This document shows positions 1-8,148 of a stretch of 64,000 nucleotides of DNA, in pieces (position 1 is the stretch's first letter; each line of letters opens with the position of its first letter). The stretch is from the NCBI GenBank assembly GCA_041739275.1, contig JBGSOF010000009.1:28250-92249 (forward strand), written 5' to 3'. Source of the stretch: WGMI01 sp041739275. GTDB lineage: Bacteria > Bacteroidota > Bacteroidia > Flavobacteriales > Schleiferiaceae. Both the position numbers and the translations under genes were made by a program. The notes beneath the pieces are model-generated. The model ran no database searches. It had not been told where the DNA came from and saw only the letters and a list, made by a program, of their open reading frames with translations.

Positions 1-794
1 TAATACTCAGGATCCACACTCAACCATACCGACCACTCCGGCTGATAATACCGCGCGCCGTAGTAACCAAAGCCTGTTTCGTTGTCGAACTCTTTAGCAT
101 TGAACTGGTACCGGCTGCTAAAGCTCCCCGTATACGCATGCCGCTGCGCCAGCACCTCTCCGAACGCTGAGTAGTGGAAGAACTGATACACCCCGCCCCA
201 ACGGTCGGTGACCATCTCCGTATTCCCCAAATAGTCCGGGTGGTACCAATACAGCGCATTCTCGCAACCGGCTCCATGGTCAGGAGCGTGATACTGGCTG
301 ATGTCGCAAATACACGCAGGCTCGCCATTGCAGATTTGCACCGCCGCGTCAAAGTCGGCGTCCGAGAATGTCATGCGGTAACTCGGAGCTTCCCAATGGA
401 ACTGCTCCACCTCGAGTTCAGACAAATCCAAGGCATTCAGCACCCGATCCAATTCTAGGGTAAAAGGCGTCGGATCCCCATTGGCCGCAGGGTCCAAGAC
501 CGCCTCAGTGGGCACAGAACCCGTAACCTCTGAAGCAATCCGGATAGAGTTCATATAGTAATGCCGAGTGGCGTCAATCCAATCGCCATGATGCGACGTC
601 ACATAGTTGCCGTTCACATAAACCGTTGGCGTCGTCAGCTGAAGCGTTGCACCAGGCCCCTGACCATTCAACGCCACCGAACTGCCAATCAGGGAGTACT
701 TCATTAAACGCTCGCCGTTGTAGTCGTAAATGTAGCTGTGGATGCCCTTGTTGTTTTGAACCGCAGAGAGACGTTGGGATTCGTCCCAAACCAT
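1..794 (-). CDS. RHS repeat-associated core fragment, cut by window edge
   Basis: The frame reads from ATG 794 to the window edge without a stop. It begins MVWDESQRLSAVQNNKG, which is the inside of an RHS/YD-repeat protein rather than a normal N-terminus; it has no signal peptide. Near the edge it carries the RHS core hallmark, YQFNAKEFDNETGFGYYGARY followed by WLSVDPEY, with HPDYLGNTEMVTD about 45 residues before it. An in-frame TGA sits 9 nt upstream of the ATG, so the large N-terminal repeat region is absent. GAGGTGAT just upstream of the ATG is a close match to the 16S anti-SD complement, so it may be translated. RHS cores normally precede a variable toxin tip, which would lie outside the window. 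It starts 14 nt after the MATE gene stop. Family is clear; whether it is a functional orphan tip or a truncated relic is not. Confidence 0.8.
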   Translation of the reverse strand, partial: MVWDESQRLSAVQNNKGIHSYIYDYNGERLMKYSLIGSSVALNGQGPGATLQLTTPTVYVNGNYVTSHHGDWIDATRHYYMNSIRIASEVTGSVPTEAVLDPAANGDPTPFTLELDRVLNALDLSELEVEQFHWEAPSYRMTFSDADFDAAVQICNGEPACICDISQYHAPDHGAGCENALYWYHPDYLGNTEMVTDRWGGVYQFFHYSAFGEVLAQRHAYTGSFSSRYQFNAKEFDNETGFGYYGARYYQPEWSVWLSVDPEY

Positions 795-808
795 TCTATC
801 ACCTCAGC

Positions 809-2158
809 TCAAGAGACTCTCAATTTACTCAACCGCCAAAAGCGATAAACCAGCCAAGTGGCGCTCACCGTGAGGCCAAAGGCAAGCGATCCCCAAACGG
901 CCACGGTCCCGTAGCCGAGCTTTATTCCGAAGAGCCATCCCAATGGGAGGGCGAGCAGCCAGTACGAAACGAACGTAACAAAGGTGGGATAGCGCACGTC
1001 CTCCATTCCGCGCAAGGCACCGAGCGCCACAACTTGCAAACCGTCAGACAGCTGGAAGAGGGTCGCGACCACGAGCAAGATCGATGCCAGCTTAATAACC
1101 TCGATATCAGGAGTGTACAAAGCCGGAAGCCAGTTTCTGCCGAACAGAAAGACCAAGCCCGAAAACATCATAATCGCAACCCCCAACGTCAAACCCACCA
1201 GACCCGCGCGGCGCGCCTTGCCCGGACGCTTCAAACCCAGCTCTGTGCCCACTCGAATCGTAGCAGCCGAAGAGATCCCCGAAGCGCCCATATAGCTGAT
1301 GCTCGCCAGCGAAATGGCAATTTGATGCGCCGCCAGAGGTACGGCTCCCAAAGTGCCAACCATCAAGGCGGAAAGGGCAAAAGCGCTCACTTCAAAGAGA
1401 TACTGCATCGAAGTGGGCAGCCCCAATCGAACAATCGATCGAATGGTTTCTCGATCTGCCCGCTCTTTAAAGACACCCGTCCAGTAAGCCGAGTATCGCT
1501 CGGAACGCACGGTCGAAAAGATCATGGCCACGGCCATCAGAACGCGAGAAATGAGCGTGGCATAGCCGGCTCCGAGCAAACCGAGTTTCGGAAAACCGAG
1601 CCATCCGTAAATCAAAAGTGCGTTGAGCACGACGTTCAATCCGTTGCCGAGCAAGCTAATGCGCATGGCCGTTCGGGTGTCGCCCAAACCTTCGATGAAC
1701 TGTTTGGCTGTCAAGAAGACCATCATCGGCAGAAGACTCAAAGAAATCACGGCGAAATATCCGCGACTCAGATGCGCTACTTCAGGGTCTTGACCCATTC
1801 GACCTAAAAAAGGAATCAATCCGAGCAAAATCGCAACCAAGGCGATGCCGAACACCAAATTCAGCTTGAGACCGTTGCGCAGAATCGAACCCAATTCGAG
1901 CTTGTGGTCACCTCCGCTCAGGTTGGCGCTCAGAGGCGTCATTCCGTAGGCCATGCCAATCCCTAAAACCAGGGGGATGACAAACAAACTATTGGCAAAG
2001 GCAGATGCCGCGAGCGGAACCGCGCCAATGCGACCCACCATGGCGCTGTCGGCCACACCGACCGTAATATGACCGATTTGCCCGACCACTACCGGCCAGG
2101 CGAGATTCAGGGTTGTGCGGTATTCGCTGCGGACCTCAGCTGAGATCCCCTTCTTCAT
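809..2158 (-). CDS. MATE family efflux transporter
   Basis: A multidrug and toxin extrusion family inner-membrane protein of about 449 residues, the usual size, predicted to export cationic compounds against a Na+ or H+ gradient. It shows the two-fold repeated six-helix arrangement; the first helix region reads LAWPVVVGQIGHITVGVADS, the typical MATE start, and RMGQDPEV followed by LLPMMVFLTAKQFIEGLG is the helix 4-5 region. I chose ATG 2158 (MKKGISAEVRSEYR); an ATG 33 nt further upstream would lie deeper inside the preceding gene. The chosen start overlaps the upstream small acidic protein gene by 23 nt, so the two are probably co-transcribed. Substrate cannot be told from sequence. Confidence 0.9.
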   Translation of the reverse strand: MKKGISAEVRSEYRTTLNLAWPVVVGQIGHITVGVADSAMVGRIGAVPLAASAFANSLFVIPLVLGIGMAYGMTPLSANLSGGDHKLELGSILRNGLKLNLVFGIALVAILLGLIPFLGRMGQDPEVAHLSRGYFAVISLSLLPMMVFLTAKQFIEGLGDTRTAMRISLLGNGLNVVLNALLIYGWLGFPKLGLLGAGYATLISRVLMAVAMIFSTVRSERYSAYWTGVFKERADRETIRSIVRLGLPTSMQYLFEVSAFALSALMVGTLGAVPLAAHQIAISLASISYMGASGISSAATIRVGTELGLKRPGKARRAGLVGLTLGVAIMMFSGLVFLFGRNWLPALYTPDIEVIKLASILLVVATLFQLSDGLQVVALGALRGMEDVRYPTFVTFVSYWLLALPLGWLFGIKLGYGTVAVWGSLAFGLTVSATWLVYRFWRLSKLRVS

Positions 2159-2384
2159 CCATGGCCTCGTAGCGATCGAGTTCGCGCTCATAAAAATCCT
2201 GAGCTTGGTCGATCAGTTGCATGAGCTCGTCGCTGAGCTCTTCGTCTTCTTTGACATCTACTTCGTCTAGCCACTCTACTTCTTCGGCGTCGAGGTCGAG
2301 AATAAAGCGCGGAAACTCAGTGTGGATTACGAAAACGGCATCGGGTAAGTCCGAGTTGTCTCCGAGCAAGAACTTCGGGATCAT
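2136..2384 (-). CDS. conserved small acidic hypothetical protein
   Basis: A protein of about 82 residues starting MIPKFLLGDNSDLPDAVFVI, followed by HTEFPRFILDLDAEEVEWL and a very acidic C-terminal half rich in Glu and Asp. No signal peptide, membrane segment or catalytic motif is visible. From memory, short acidic proteins with this N-terminal pattern occur widely in Bacteroidota, often next to tsaE; no function is known to me. An in-frame TTG at 2414 would add ten residues (MVYLWTNPLA), and I cannot exclude it. The gene is divergent from tsaE and overlaps the start of the MATE gene. Confidence 0.7.
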   Translation of the reverse strand: MIPKFLLGDNSDLPDAVFVIHTEFPRFILDLDAEEVEWLDEVDVKEDEELSDELMQLIDQAQDFYERELDRYEAMDEEGDLS

Positions 2385-2455
2385 GGCGAGCGGATTTGTC
2401 CAAAGGTAGACCAAGCGCAGCTTTGCTCCCGAGCATCGCGCTTTATTTTTACCAA

Positions 2456-2890
2456 ATGGATGGTTTTGAATCGAAAATAGAGCGAGTTGAAGATTTGGGC
2501 ATTCTCGCCGACCGTCTTTTAGGGCTCATGCCCCGGGGTGTTTGGGCCTTGAGAGGCGATTTGGGGGCGGGCAAGACGGCTCTGGTTCGCGCGGTATGCG
2601 ATCGCCTCGGGGTCCGAGACGGGGTGGGGAGCCCCACTTTTGGTTTGATTCACGAGTATTTGGATCGAAACTCGAAGCCTGTTTATCACTTCGATTGGTA
2701 TCGGCTCGACACTCCGGCTCAAGTGCTCGAACTCGGGGTGGACGAACTGTTCGAATCCGGGGCGCTTTGTCTGGTCGAATGGCCTGAACGCGCCGAGGAG
2801 CTCTTGCCCAAACAAAGGCTCGAAGTTCGAATCGAGCTCGAACAACAAGGCGCCGATTCGGCTCGTATCTTTACGGTTTACCGCCTATGA
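2456..2890 (+). CDS. tsaE: tRNA threonylcarbamoyladenosine biosynthesis ATPase TsaE
   Basis: TsaE is the ATPase that cycles the TsaB-TsaD complex during synthesis of the t6A modification at position 37 of ANN-decoding tRNAs. The 144-residue length fits. Walker A GDLGAGKT lies at residues 34-41, the family motif SPTF at 59-62 and the FDWYRL stretch near 92-97. The start at ATG 2456 (MDGFESKIERVEDLG) puts the Walker loop at the normal distance from the N-terminus. The stop overlaps the start of the alanine dehydrogenase gene by 4 nt, so the two are translationally coupled. The other t6A genes are not in the window. Confidence 0.93.
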   Translation: MDGFESKIERVEDLGILADRLLGLMPRGVWALRGDLGAGKTALVRAVCDRLGVRDGVGSPTFGLIHEYLDRNSKPVYHFDWYRLDTPAQVLELGVDELFESGALCLVEWPERAEELLPKQRLEVRIELEQQGADSARIFTVYRL

Positions 2891-4092
2891 GTACCTCTCG
2901 TTTGGTCGATCTGCCTTTGCACGAGTTTCAAACTCAGATCGAAATACTCGAAACCCTGCGCAAAAGGGGCAGTCTCGAAATCGGAATCCCGAAAGAGACC
3001 TGCCTCCAAGAAAAGCGCATTGGTTTGAGCCCCGAAGCGGTTTCGGTTCTCGTGAGCAACGGCCACAGGGTTCGGGTAGAAAACGGAGCCGGCGAGGGCG
3101 CTCGATATTCCGATCGAGATTACAGCGAAGCAGGAGCCGAATTGAGCGAGGATCCGAAAAGCATCTTTGCCTCGAACATCGTTTTAAAGGTCGAACCTCC
3201 GAGCGATGAAGAAATTGCCTGGCTCAAGCCCAAGAACTTACTCATCAGTGCTTTGCAATTAGGGGCGAGAGATCGAGATTATTTTAAAAAGCTGATTGAC
3301 AAACGCATCACCGCCTTGGCATTTGAACGCTTGATCGACGACGACGGGGTCTTGCCGGTCGTGCGGTCCATGAGCGAGATTGCGGGAAACACCTCCATCT
3401 TGATCGCCGCCGAACTCTTGAGCAATACCCGAGAGGGCAAGGGCTATTTGTTGGGCGGTGTAAGTGGGGTTCCGCCTACAGAGGTGGTTATTATCGGGGC
3501 GGGCACCGTGGGCGCTTTTGCCGCCCGAACTGCCCTAGGCCTCGGTGCAACGGTTAAAGTGTTCGACCGTTCGCTCTCGCGCCTCAGACGCCTTCAATCT
3601 TTGCTGAAAGAGCCGGTGTATACGTGCATGGTTCAAGAGCGGATTCTCGCCAAGGCGCTTCAGAGGTGCGATGTCGCCATCGGGGCAGTGCGCTCAGAGA
3701 ATGGCCGCACCCCGACCTTAGTTTCAGAAGGTATGGTGATGGGGATGAAGCAAGGTTCGGTCATCGTCGACGTCAGCATCGATCAAGGGGGGTGTTTTGA
3801 GACCTCCGAACTCACGAGCCACGAGCATCCCACCTTCGTCAAACACGGAGTGATTCACTATGGCGTGCCAAACATCCCCTCGCGGGTAAGCCGCACGGCC
3901 AGTTTCTCCCTTAGCAATGTGCTCGGTCAACTCCTGCTCGAAATCGGAGAATGCGGCGGGGTTGAAGAAGTCCTGAGACGCAGACCGGGTGTGCGTTCAG
4001 GCTTGTATCTCTACAACGGAATCCTGACATCTCCCGCTCTCGGAACTCATTTTGACCTCCCTTTTTCGGAATCGGATTTGCTTTTTCAATGA
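2887..4092 (+). CDS. ald: alanine dehydrogenase family protein
   Basis: An NAD-dependent alanine dehydrogenase / NAD(P) transhydrogenase alpha-like protein of 401 residues that would interconvert L-alanine and pyruvate plus ammonia. Visible are the N-terminal substrate motif PKETCLQEKRIGLSPEAV, the lysine-containing IVLKVEPPSDEE, and the Rossmann loop VVIIGAGTVGAFAARTALG near residues 198-216. The C-terminal stretch IHYGVPNIPSRVSRTAS is characteristic of the Bacteroidota branch. In classical enzymes a catalytic His sits in a YLHLA-type motif; here the matching stretch reads LISALQLGA, with Gln, which I believe is usual for this branch. It overlaps tsaE by 4 nt at its start and the next gene by 4 nt at its end. 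Confidence 0.85.
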   Translation: MSTSRLVDLPLHEFQTQIEILETLRKRGSLEIGIPKETCLQEKRIGLSPEAVSVLVSNGHRVRVENGAGEGARYSDRDYSEAGAELSEDPKSIFASNIVLKVEPPSDEEIAWLKPKNLLISALQLGARDRDYFKKLIDKRITALAFERLIDDDGVLPVVRSMSEIAGNTSILIAAELLSNTREGKGYLLGGVSGVPPTEVVIIGAGTVGAFAARTALGLGATVKVFDRSLSRLRRLQSLLKEPVYTCMVQERILAKALQRCDVAIGAVRSENGRTPTLVSEGMVMGMKQGSVIVDVSIDQGGCFETSELTSHEHPTFVKHGVIHYGVPNIPSRVSRTASFSLSNVLGQLLLEIGECGGVEEVLRRRPGVRSGLYLYNGILTSPALGTHFDLPFSESDLLFQ

Positions 4093-4475
4093 ACGAGATG
4101 TTCGAGGGCTTCGGCCGGCGCTTTGCGTTTTTCTCTGTCGGTTTGGTCTTGGGCAGCGCCTTGGCTTATTTCTTTTTTGGTTCTCGCGACATCAAGTGCA
4201 GCTACTTTCCCAACGACCGAGTGCTCAACGATATGTCTCAGAAAGAGCTCTTTGTCCATCCCGAAGCCGAGGCAGCCATGCGCGCAAACGGGATTGATTC
4301 TCTGGAAATCAAACAGATTTTTAGAACGGGAAAAGTCGATTTTAAAGCGAGCAAGACCGATCTGGATTCCTGCAAGGAATACGTTATTGCAAGCCGCGGC
4401 AACGAGCCCGGGTTTAAATCGCGTTGGGCCAACTGCGACTCGGTTGTTCGGCTGCTCGACTGGAGCTTGGAATAA
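4089..4475 (+). CDS. membrane-anchored DUF4258-like protein
   Basis: A 128-residue protein with one N-terminal hydrophobic segment (residues 11-29, FAFFSVGLVLGSALAYFFF) and a soluble tail that begins with RVLNDMSQKELFVHP. The layout, including DSCKEYVIAS and the closing NCDSVVRLLDW, resembles DUF4258-type proteins of Bacteroidota. Topology suggests a single-pass inner-membrane protein with its domain in the periplasm, but this is inferred from hydrophobicity only. The ATG overlaps the stop of the alanine dehydrogenase gene (ATGA), so it is the third gene of a tsaE-ald operon. Function unknown. Confidence 0.7.
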   Translation: MNEMFEGFGRRFAFFSVGLVLGSALAYFFFGSRDIKCSYFPNDRVLNDMSQKELFVHPEAEAAMRANGIDSLEIKQIFRTGKVDFKASKTDLDSCKEYVIASRGNEPGFKSRWANCDSVVRLLDWSLE

Positions 4476-4554
4476 ATCTCCGGCTCTTTGATTTAGCGCG
4501 ATGGACAATACAAGCGCGCTGATTTAAAGGAGTCGCCCAGCGCCTCTGTCGCCA

Positions 4555-5718
4555 TCAACTCCGCCTCCTCTGCAACTCCTTGCGAATCAGGCCGAGTTCG
4601 CGTCCGGTTTGCCCTCCGATCGAGGTGTTTTCTTCAGCGCGGCGAATCAAATAAGGCATCACCTCAGCAACCGGCCCAAAAGGCAAGTATTTGACCACAT
4701 TATAGCCTGCCGAAGCGAGATTAAAGCTCAAGTGGTCGCTCATACCATAAAGCTGGCTAAACCAAATTCGAGAGTCGCTTGGCTCGATCGAGTGCTTTGC
4801 CATTCCCTCGGTCAAAAGTGAGCAGCTGCGTTCGTTGTGCGTGCCCGCCACAAGCGCTGCATGATCGAGAGATTCGAGCATCAGTTCCAGGGCGAGGTTG
4901 TAATCTCGATCGGTCGATTCTTTGTCGGGCTGTATGGGCGAAGGCAAGCCGAGTTGTTCCGCGCGTTCGCGCTCCTTTTCCATGTAAGCCCCGCGAACCA
5001 CTTTGAATCCCACCTTAAAGCCGCCTCCCTTGGCCTCGAACAATACCTTTTTGAGATAGTCGATTCGATCGTGGCGGTACATTTGTAAGGTGTTGTAAAT
5101 AAAGACTTTATTATTGTTATAAGCCTTCATCATCTCCAAGCTCAATGCGTCTGCGGCGGGCTGCATCCAGCTCTCTTCGGCATCGAACATCACGGGGACA
5201 CCGGCTTCGACCGAGGCCGAACAAATCGAACGAACTCTGTCGACCACTCGCTCCCATTCGGTTTGTTCCGAAGAACTCAGCGTTTGCCCCGAGCTTATTT
5301 TTTCCCAAAGGGCAATGCGGCCCAGGCCCGTAGGCTTGAACACACCGAGCGGTATTCCCGGCTCGCTCTTTGCCGAGCGAAGGGTGCGAATGGTGACCTC
5401 TGTTGTGCGGTCAAAATCGGCTTCGCGCTCTTTGCCTTCGACGCTGTAATCGAGGATCGAAGAAACTCCGAAGCCCTTCATTTGCTTCACTACGGGCAAG
5501 CATTCCTCGATGGTTTCTCCCCCGCAGAACTGGCGAAACACCGTGGGGCGCACCAGGCCTTTGATCGGCAAACCCGCGCGCAATGCCCAAAGCGCGAGCT
5601 TGCTTCCGCTTCGAACCAGCGCTTGATTTCCCAACATTCCGAACAACCACTCAGCTCGGCGCAGATCGCCATTCGAGCGCATTTTAAAGGCAGTTCGCGT
5701 ATCGGTAAAATCGATCAT
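4555..5718 (-). CDS. proline dehydrogenase family protein
   Basis: A PutA-type FAD-dependent proline dehydrogenase of about 387 residues, oxidising proline to pyrroline-5-carboxylate with electrons passed to the quinone pool. It shows SSILDYSVEG near residue 105, VFKPTGLGRIALWEKI, VPVMFDAEESWMQP, GGFKVGFKVVRGAYMEKERE, and the C-terminal YLPFGPVAEVMPYLIRRAEE, where the paired arginines bind the substrate carboxylate. The start at ATG 5718 (MIDFTDTRTAFKMRSN) matches the short N-terminus of stand-alone enzymes. A further ATG at 5781 would overlap the divergent aroB start and add an atypical extension. No delta-1-pyrroline-5-carboxylate dehydrogenase gene is adjacent. Confidence 0.9.
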   Translation of the reverse strand: MIDFTDTRTAFKMRSNGDLRRAEWLFGMLGNQALVRSGSKLALWALRAGLPIKGLVRPTVFRQFCGGETIEECLPVVKQMKGFGVSSILDYSVEGKEREADFDRTTEVTIRTLRSAKSEPGIPLGVFKPTGLGRIALWEKISSGQTLSSSEQTEWERVVDRVRSICSASVEAGVPVMFDAEESWMQPAADALSLEMMKAYNNNKVFIYNTLQMYRHDRIDYLKKVLFEAKGGGFKVGFKVVRGAYMEKERERAEQLGLPSPIQPDKESTDRDYNLALELMLESLDHAALVAGTHNERSCSLLTEGMAKHSIEPSDSRIWFSQLYGMSDHLSFNLASAGYNVVKYLPFGPVAEVMPYLIRRAEENTSIGGQTGRELGLIRKELQRRRS

Positions 5719-5779
5719 ACCCAAGGGTTTTTTAGCGGCGGGCAAAGATACCTTCAGCACTTTACCTTTGATCGTGTTC

Positions 5780-6862
5780 ATGATAGATCAAACTGCGGTA
5801 TACCCTCCCGAGTTCACCGAATCCATTAAAGATTTGATCGAACTCCTGGGAGATCGGCTTCAAATCAGACAAACAGCTCCTTCGGTTTTTGTGCTTGCCG
5901 ACGAGAACACCGCGCGGCAGTGTTACCCTAGTATTCTCGAACACTGGACACTTCCCGGGTCTCTTGTCTTGATCGAGGTCGCTGCGGGAGAAGGTTCAAA
6001 AGATTGGACAAAGTCTGCGGCGGTTCTCAAGGTGCTCTCGGAAAAAGCGGCCAATCGATCTTCGATTCTCCTGGCGCTCGGCGGCGGGGTTATCACTGAT
6101 TTGGGCGGATTTTTGGCTTCTGTCTACATGCGCGGAATTCGATTTGCGCTGATTCCCACCTCCCTTTTGGCGATGGTGGATGCCTCTATTGGCGGAAAAT
6201 CGGGGCTCGATGTCGGGGGGGCAAAGAATCTGGCCGGGCTTTTTTGCAGGCCTGAAGCGATCGGGGTATGGCCGGGTTTTTTGAAAACACTTCCCGAATC
6301 AGAGCTCCGACAAGGGATGGCCGAAATGCTAAAACACGCCTTAGTTGCATCCAAAGACCACTGGCATTCGCTGAGCGGTTCACAAGAATCCGTGCTTCGT
6401 GAATTTAGAAACTCGAGCCTGAAAGCCATGGGGTGGATCCGCGAGAGTGCCCGAATCAAATTTGAAATTGTCCAAGCCGACCCCCTCGAGAAGGGCTTGC
6501 GCTCTGTATTGAATTTTGGACACACCGTGGGGCATGCCGTAGAATCGGCTCTTTTGGAATCGGGCAGCCCGATCGGTCACGGGCAAGCGGTTTTGTTTGG
6601 GATGCGGGTCGAGTTGGTTTTGGCCGAAGCGCTCTTGGGTTTTGAGGATCGCGCCCAAGTCGACGCGGTTCTTTTGGATTGGAGCGTATGGTTTGAGCGA
6701 GCATCTACAGACATCGAACGCATGGTTCATTGGATGCGATTCGATAAAAAGCGAAGTCAGGGGACGCTGAGGTTTGCATTGCCCAAAAAAATAGGCGAGG
6801 CCGTTTTTGGGGTGGAATGTTCTGAAGACGAGGTGCGAAAAGCTCTTAAAAAGCTTTGGTGA
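5780..6862 (+). CDS. aroB: 3-dehydroquinate synthase
   Basis: AroB converts DAHP to 3-dehydroquinate, the second step of the shikimate pathway, using NAD+ and a divalent metal. The 360-residue protein shows the NAD-binding stretch LALGGGVITDLGGFLASVY, the metal-ligand Glu in GMAEMLKHALV, and the ligand histidines in LNFGHTVGHAVES and IGHGQAVLFGM. The start is ATG 5780; a TTG 12 nt upstream is less likely. The stop TGA overlaps the GTG start of aroA, coupling the two shikimate genes. It is divergent from the proline dehydrogenase gene, with about 60 nt between starts. Confidence 0.95.
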   Translation: MIDQTAVYPPEFTESIKDLIELLGDRLQIRQTAPSVFVLADENTARQCYPSILEHWTLPGSLVLIEVAAGEGSKDWTKSAAVLKVLSEKAANRSSILLALGGGVITDLGGFLASVYMRGIRFALIPTSLLAMVDASIGGKSGLDVGGAKNLAGLFCRPEAIGVWPGFLKTLPESELRQGMAEMLKHALVASKDHWHSLSGSQESVLREFRNSSLKAMGWIRESARIKFEIVQADPLEKGLRSVLNFGHTVGHAVESALLESGSPIGHGQAVLFGMRVELVLAEALLGFEDRAQVDAVLLDWSVWFERASTDIERMVHWMRFDKKRSQGTLRFALPKKIGEAVFGVECSEDEVRKALKKLW

Positions 6863-8148
6863 ATTCCGATTTCTCAATTTTGCATTGGGACGGAGTGCCG
6901 AGAGGTCGGGTGCGCATCGAGCTTCCGCGCTCCAAGAGCATTCTCAACCGCGCTTTGATCTTAAGTGCGCTTTATCCCGACCGATTCAAGGCCTTGCGAA
7001 TAGAGCCGGAAGATCTCGAAATTGAAGATGTGGCCTTGCTCTACACCGCGCTGAACCAACCGGAGCTCAGTTTTTTCGACTTCGGGCTCGCAGGCACCTC
7101 GGCTCGCTTCTTTTTGGCATACGCCTGCGCTCAAGGGCTTGAAATCGAGATCGATGCTTCAGGTCGAGGGCGAGAGCGTCCCCTGGCTCCACTCATCGAT
7201 GCCTTGCGCGCTTTAGGGGCCGAGATTGAGGAGCTCGGAGAGGCAGGTCATTTTCCGCTGAGAATTCGATCGAGTTCGTTGAAAGAAAAAAAGGTGGCAC
7301 TCGATGGTCGCGTTTCGAGCCAGTTCGCCAGCGCTTTGATGATGATCGCCCCTTCGCTCGAGCATGGCCTTGAAATTGGCTTGAGCGCTGAAGCTGTTTC
7401 CGAGAGTTATATTGATTTGACGGCTCAAATGATGCGGCGCTCGGGTTTTTCTCTGTCTAAAAACCCGCACTCTTGGACGGTTCAAGCTGCGTCTTCTCTC
7501 AATGCTCGGCTCGATCTGCATGTGGACGATCGAGACTGGAGCGGTGTGATTTACTTCGTTCAAGCACTGATTTTGGGATGCTGCGACAGCCTTGAATTCA
7601 CGGGACTTCAAAAAACAGGTTTGCAGGCAGACGAGGTTTTGATTGAAATCCTGAAACCCTTGGGTGTGCATTGCCTCGAGGGCGAAGAAGGCTTGGTATT
7701 CACCCGGGAACCGAATTTGCGCGCAATGCCCGAAACCACTTGGGATGCCCGCACTTGGCCCGATTTGGCCGTGGGCTGGGCGCATTTGGTCCAAGCGGTA
7801 GGGGGCGCCGGGCGAATCAACGGCCTGAGCACTTTGAATTCCAAGGAATCGAAGCGGCTCGATGCCCTTGCTGCAAGACTTTCCCGGCACGGCTTGGCTG
7901 AACGCCCGGACGGCGATCAATTGCGTCTGGAAAACGGCCGGGTCAATCCCGAACGCTTGGCCTTCGACAGCTTGGGAGACCATCGTTTGGCGATGTCGTG
8001 TGCGGCTTGGTCGGTTTTTGGGGAACTTTCGATTCGCGGTGCGTCGACGGTCGTCAAGTCGTTCCCTCGTTTTTGGGTCGAAATGTCAAAGCTCGGAATC
8101 GGGTTTACCAGCGGGCATCCCACTGCAGTTGAACATACCAAGGATTGA
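6859..8148 (+). CDS. aroA: 3-phosphoshikimate 1-carboxyvinyltransferase (EPSP synthase)
   Basis: AroA transfers enolpyruvate from PEP to shikimate 3-phosphate. At about 429 residues the length is normal. The N-terminal substrate motif reads ELPRSKSILNRALILSAL (Lys and Arg that bind PEP and substrate); GLAGTSARFFLAYACAQG replaces the more common GNSGT/AGTAMRF form, and DSLGDHRLAMSCAAW near the end carries the conserved DHR. The GTG at 6859 overlaps the aroB stop as GTGA; a TTG one codon earlier is also open. The last 44 bp overlap, tail to tail, the end of the helix-hairpin-helix gene on the other strand. The motif variants fit the divergent EPSP synthases of Bacteroidota; glyphosate sensitivity cannot be read from this. 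Confidence 0.92.
   Translation: MNSDFSILHWDGVPRGRVRIELPRSKSILNRALILSALYPDRFKALRIEPEDLEIEDVALLYTALNQPELSFFDFGLAGTSARFFLAYACAQGLEIEIDASGRGRERPLAPLIDALRALGAEIEELGEAGHFPLRIRSSSLKEKKVALDGRVSSQFASALMMIAPSLEHGLEIGLSAEAVSESYIDLTAQMMRRSGFSLSKNPHSWTVQAASSLNARLDLHVDDRDWSGVIYFVQALILGCCDSLEFTGLQKTGLQADEVLIEILKPLGVHCLEGEEGLVFTREPNLRAMPETTWDARTWPDLAVGWAHLVQAVGGAGRINGLSTLNSKESKRLDALAARLSRHGLAERPDGDQLRLENGRVNPERLAFDSLGDHRLAMSCAAWSVFGELSIRGASTVVKSFPRFWVEMSKLGIGFTSGHPTAVEHTKD

Noticed and set aside
626..1807. A 393-codon plus-strand frame over the RHS and MATE genes
   Set aside because: It is antisense to two recognised genes and its translation is low-complexity, rich in Gln, Arg and His without any domain.
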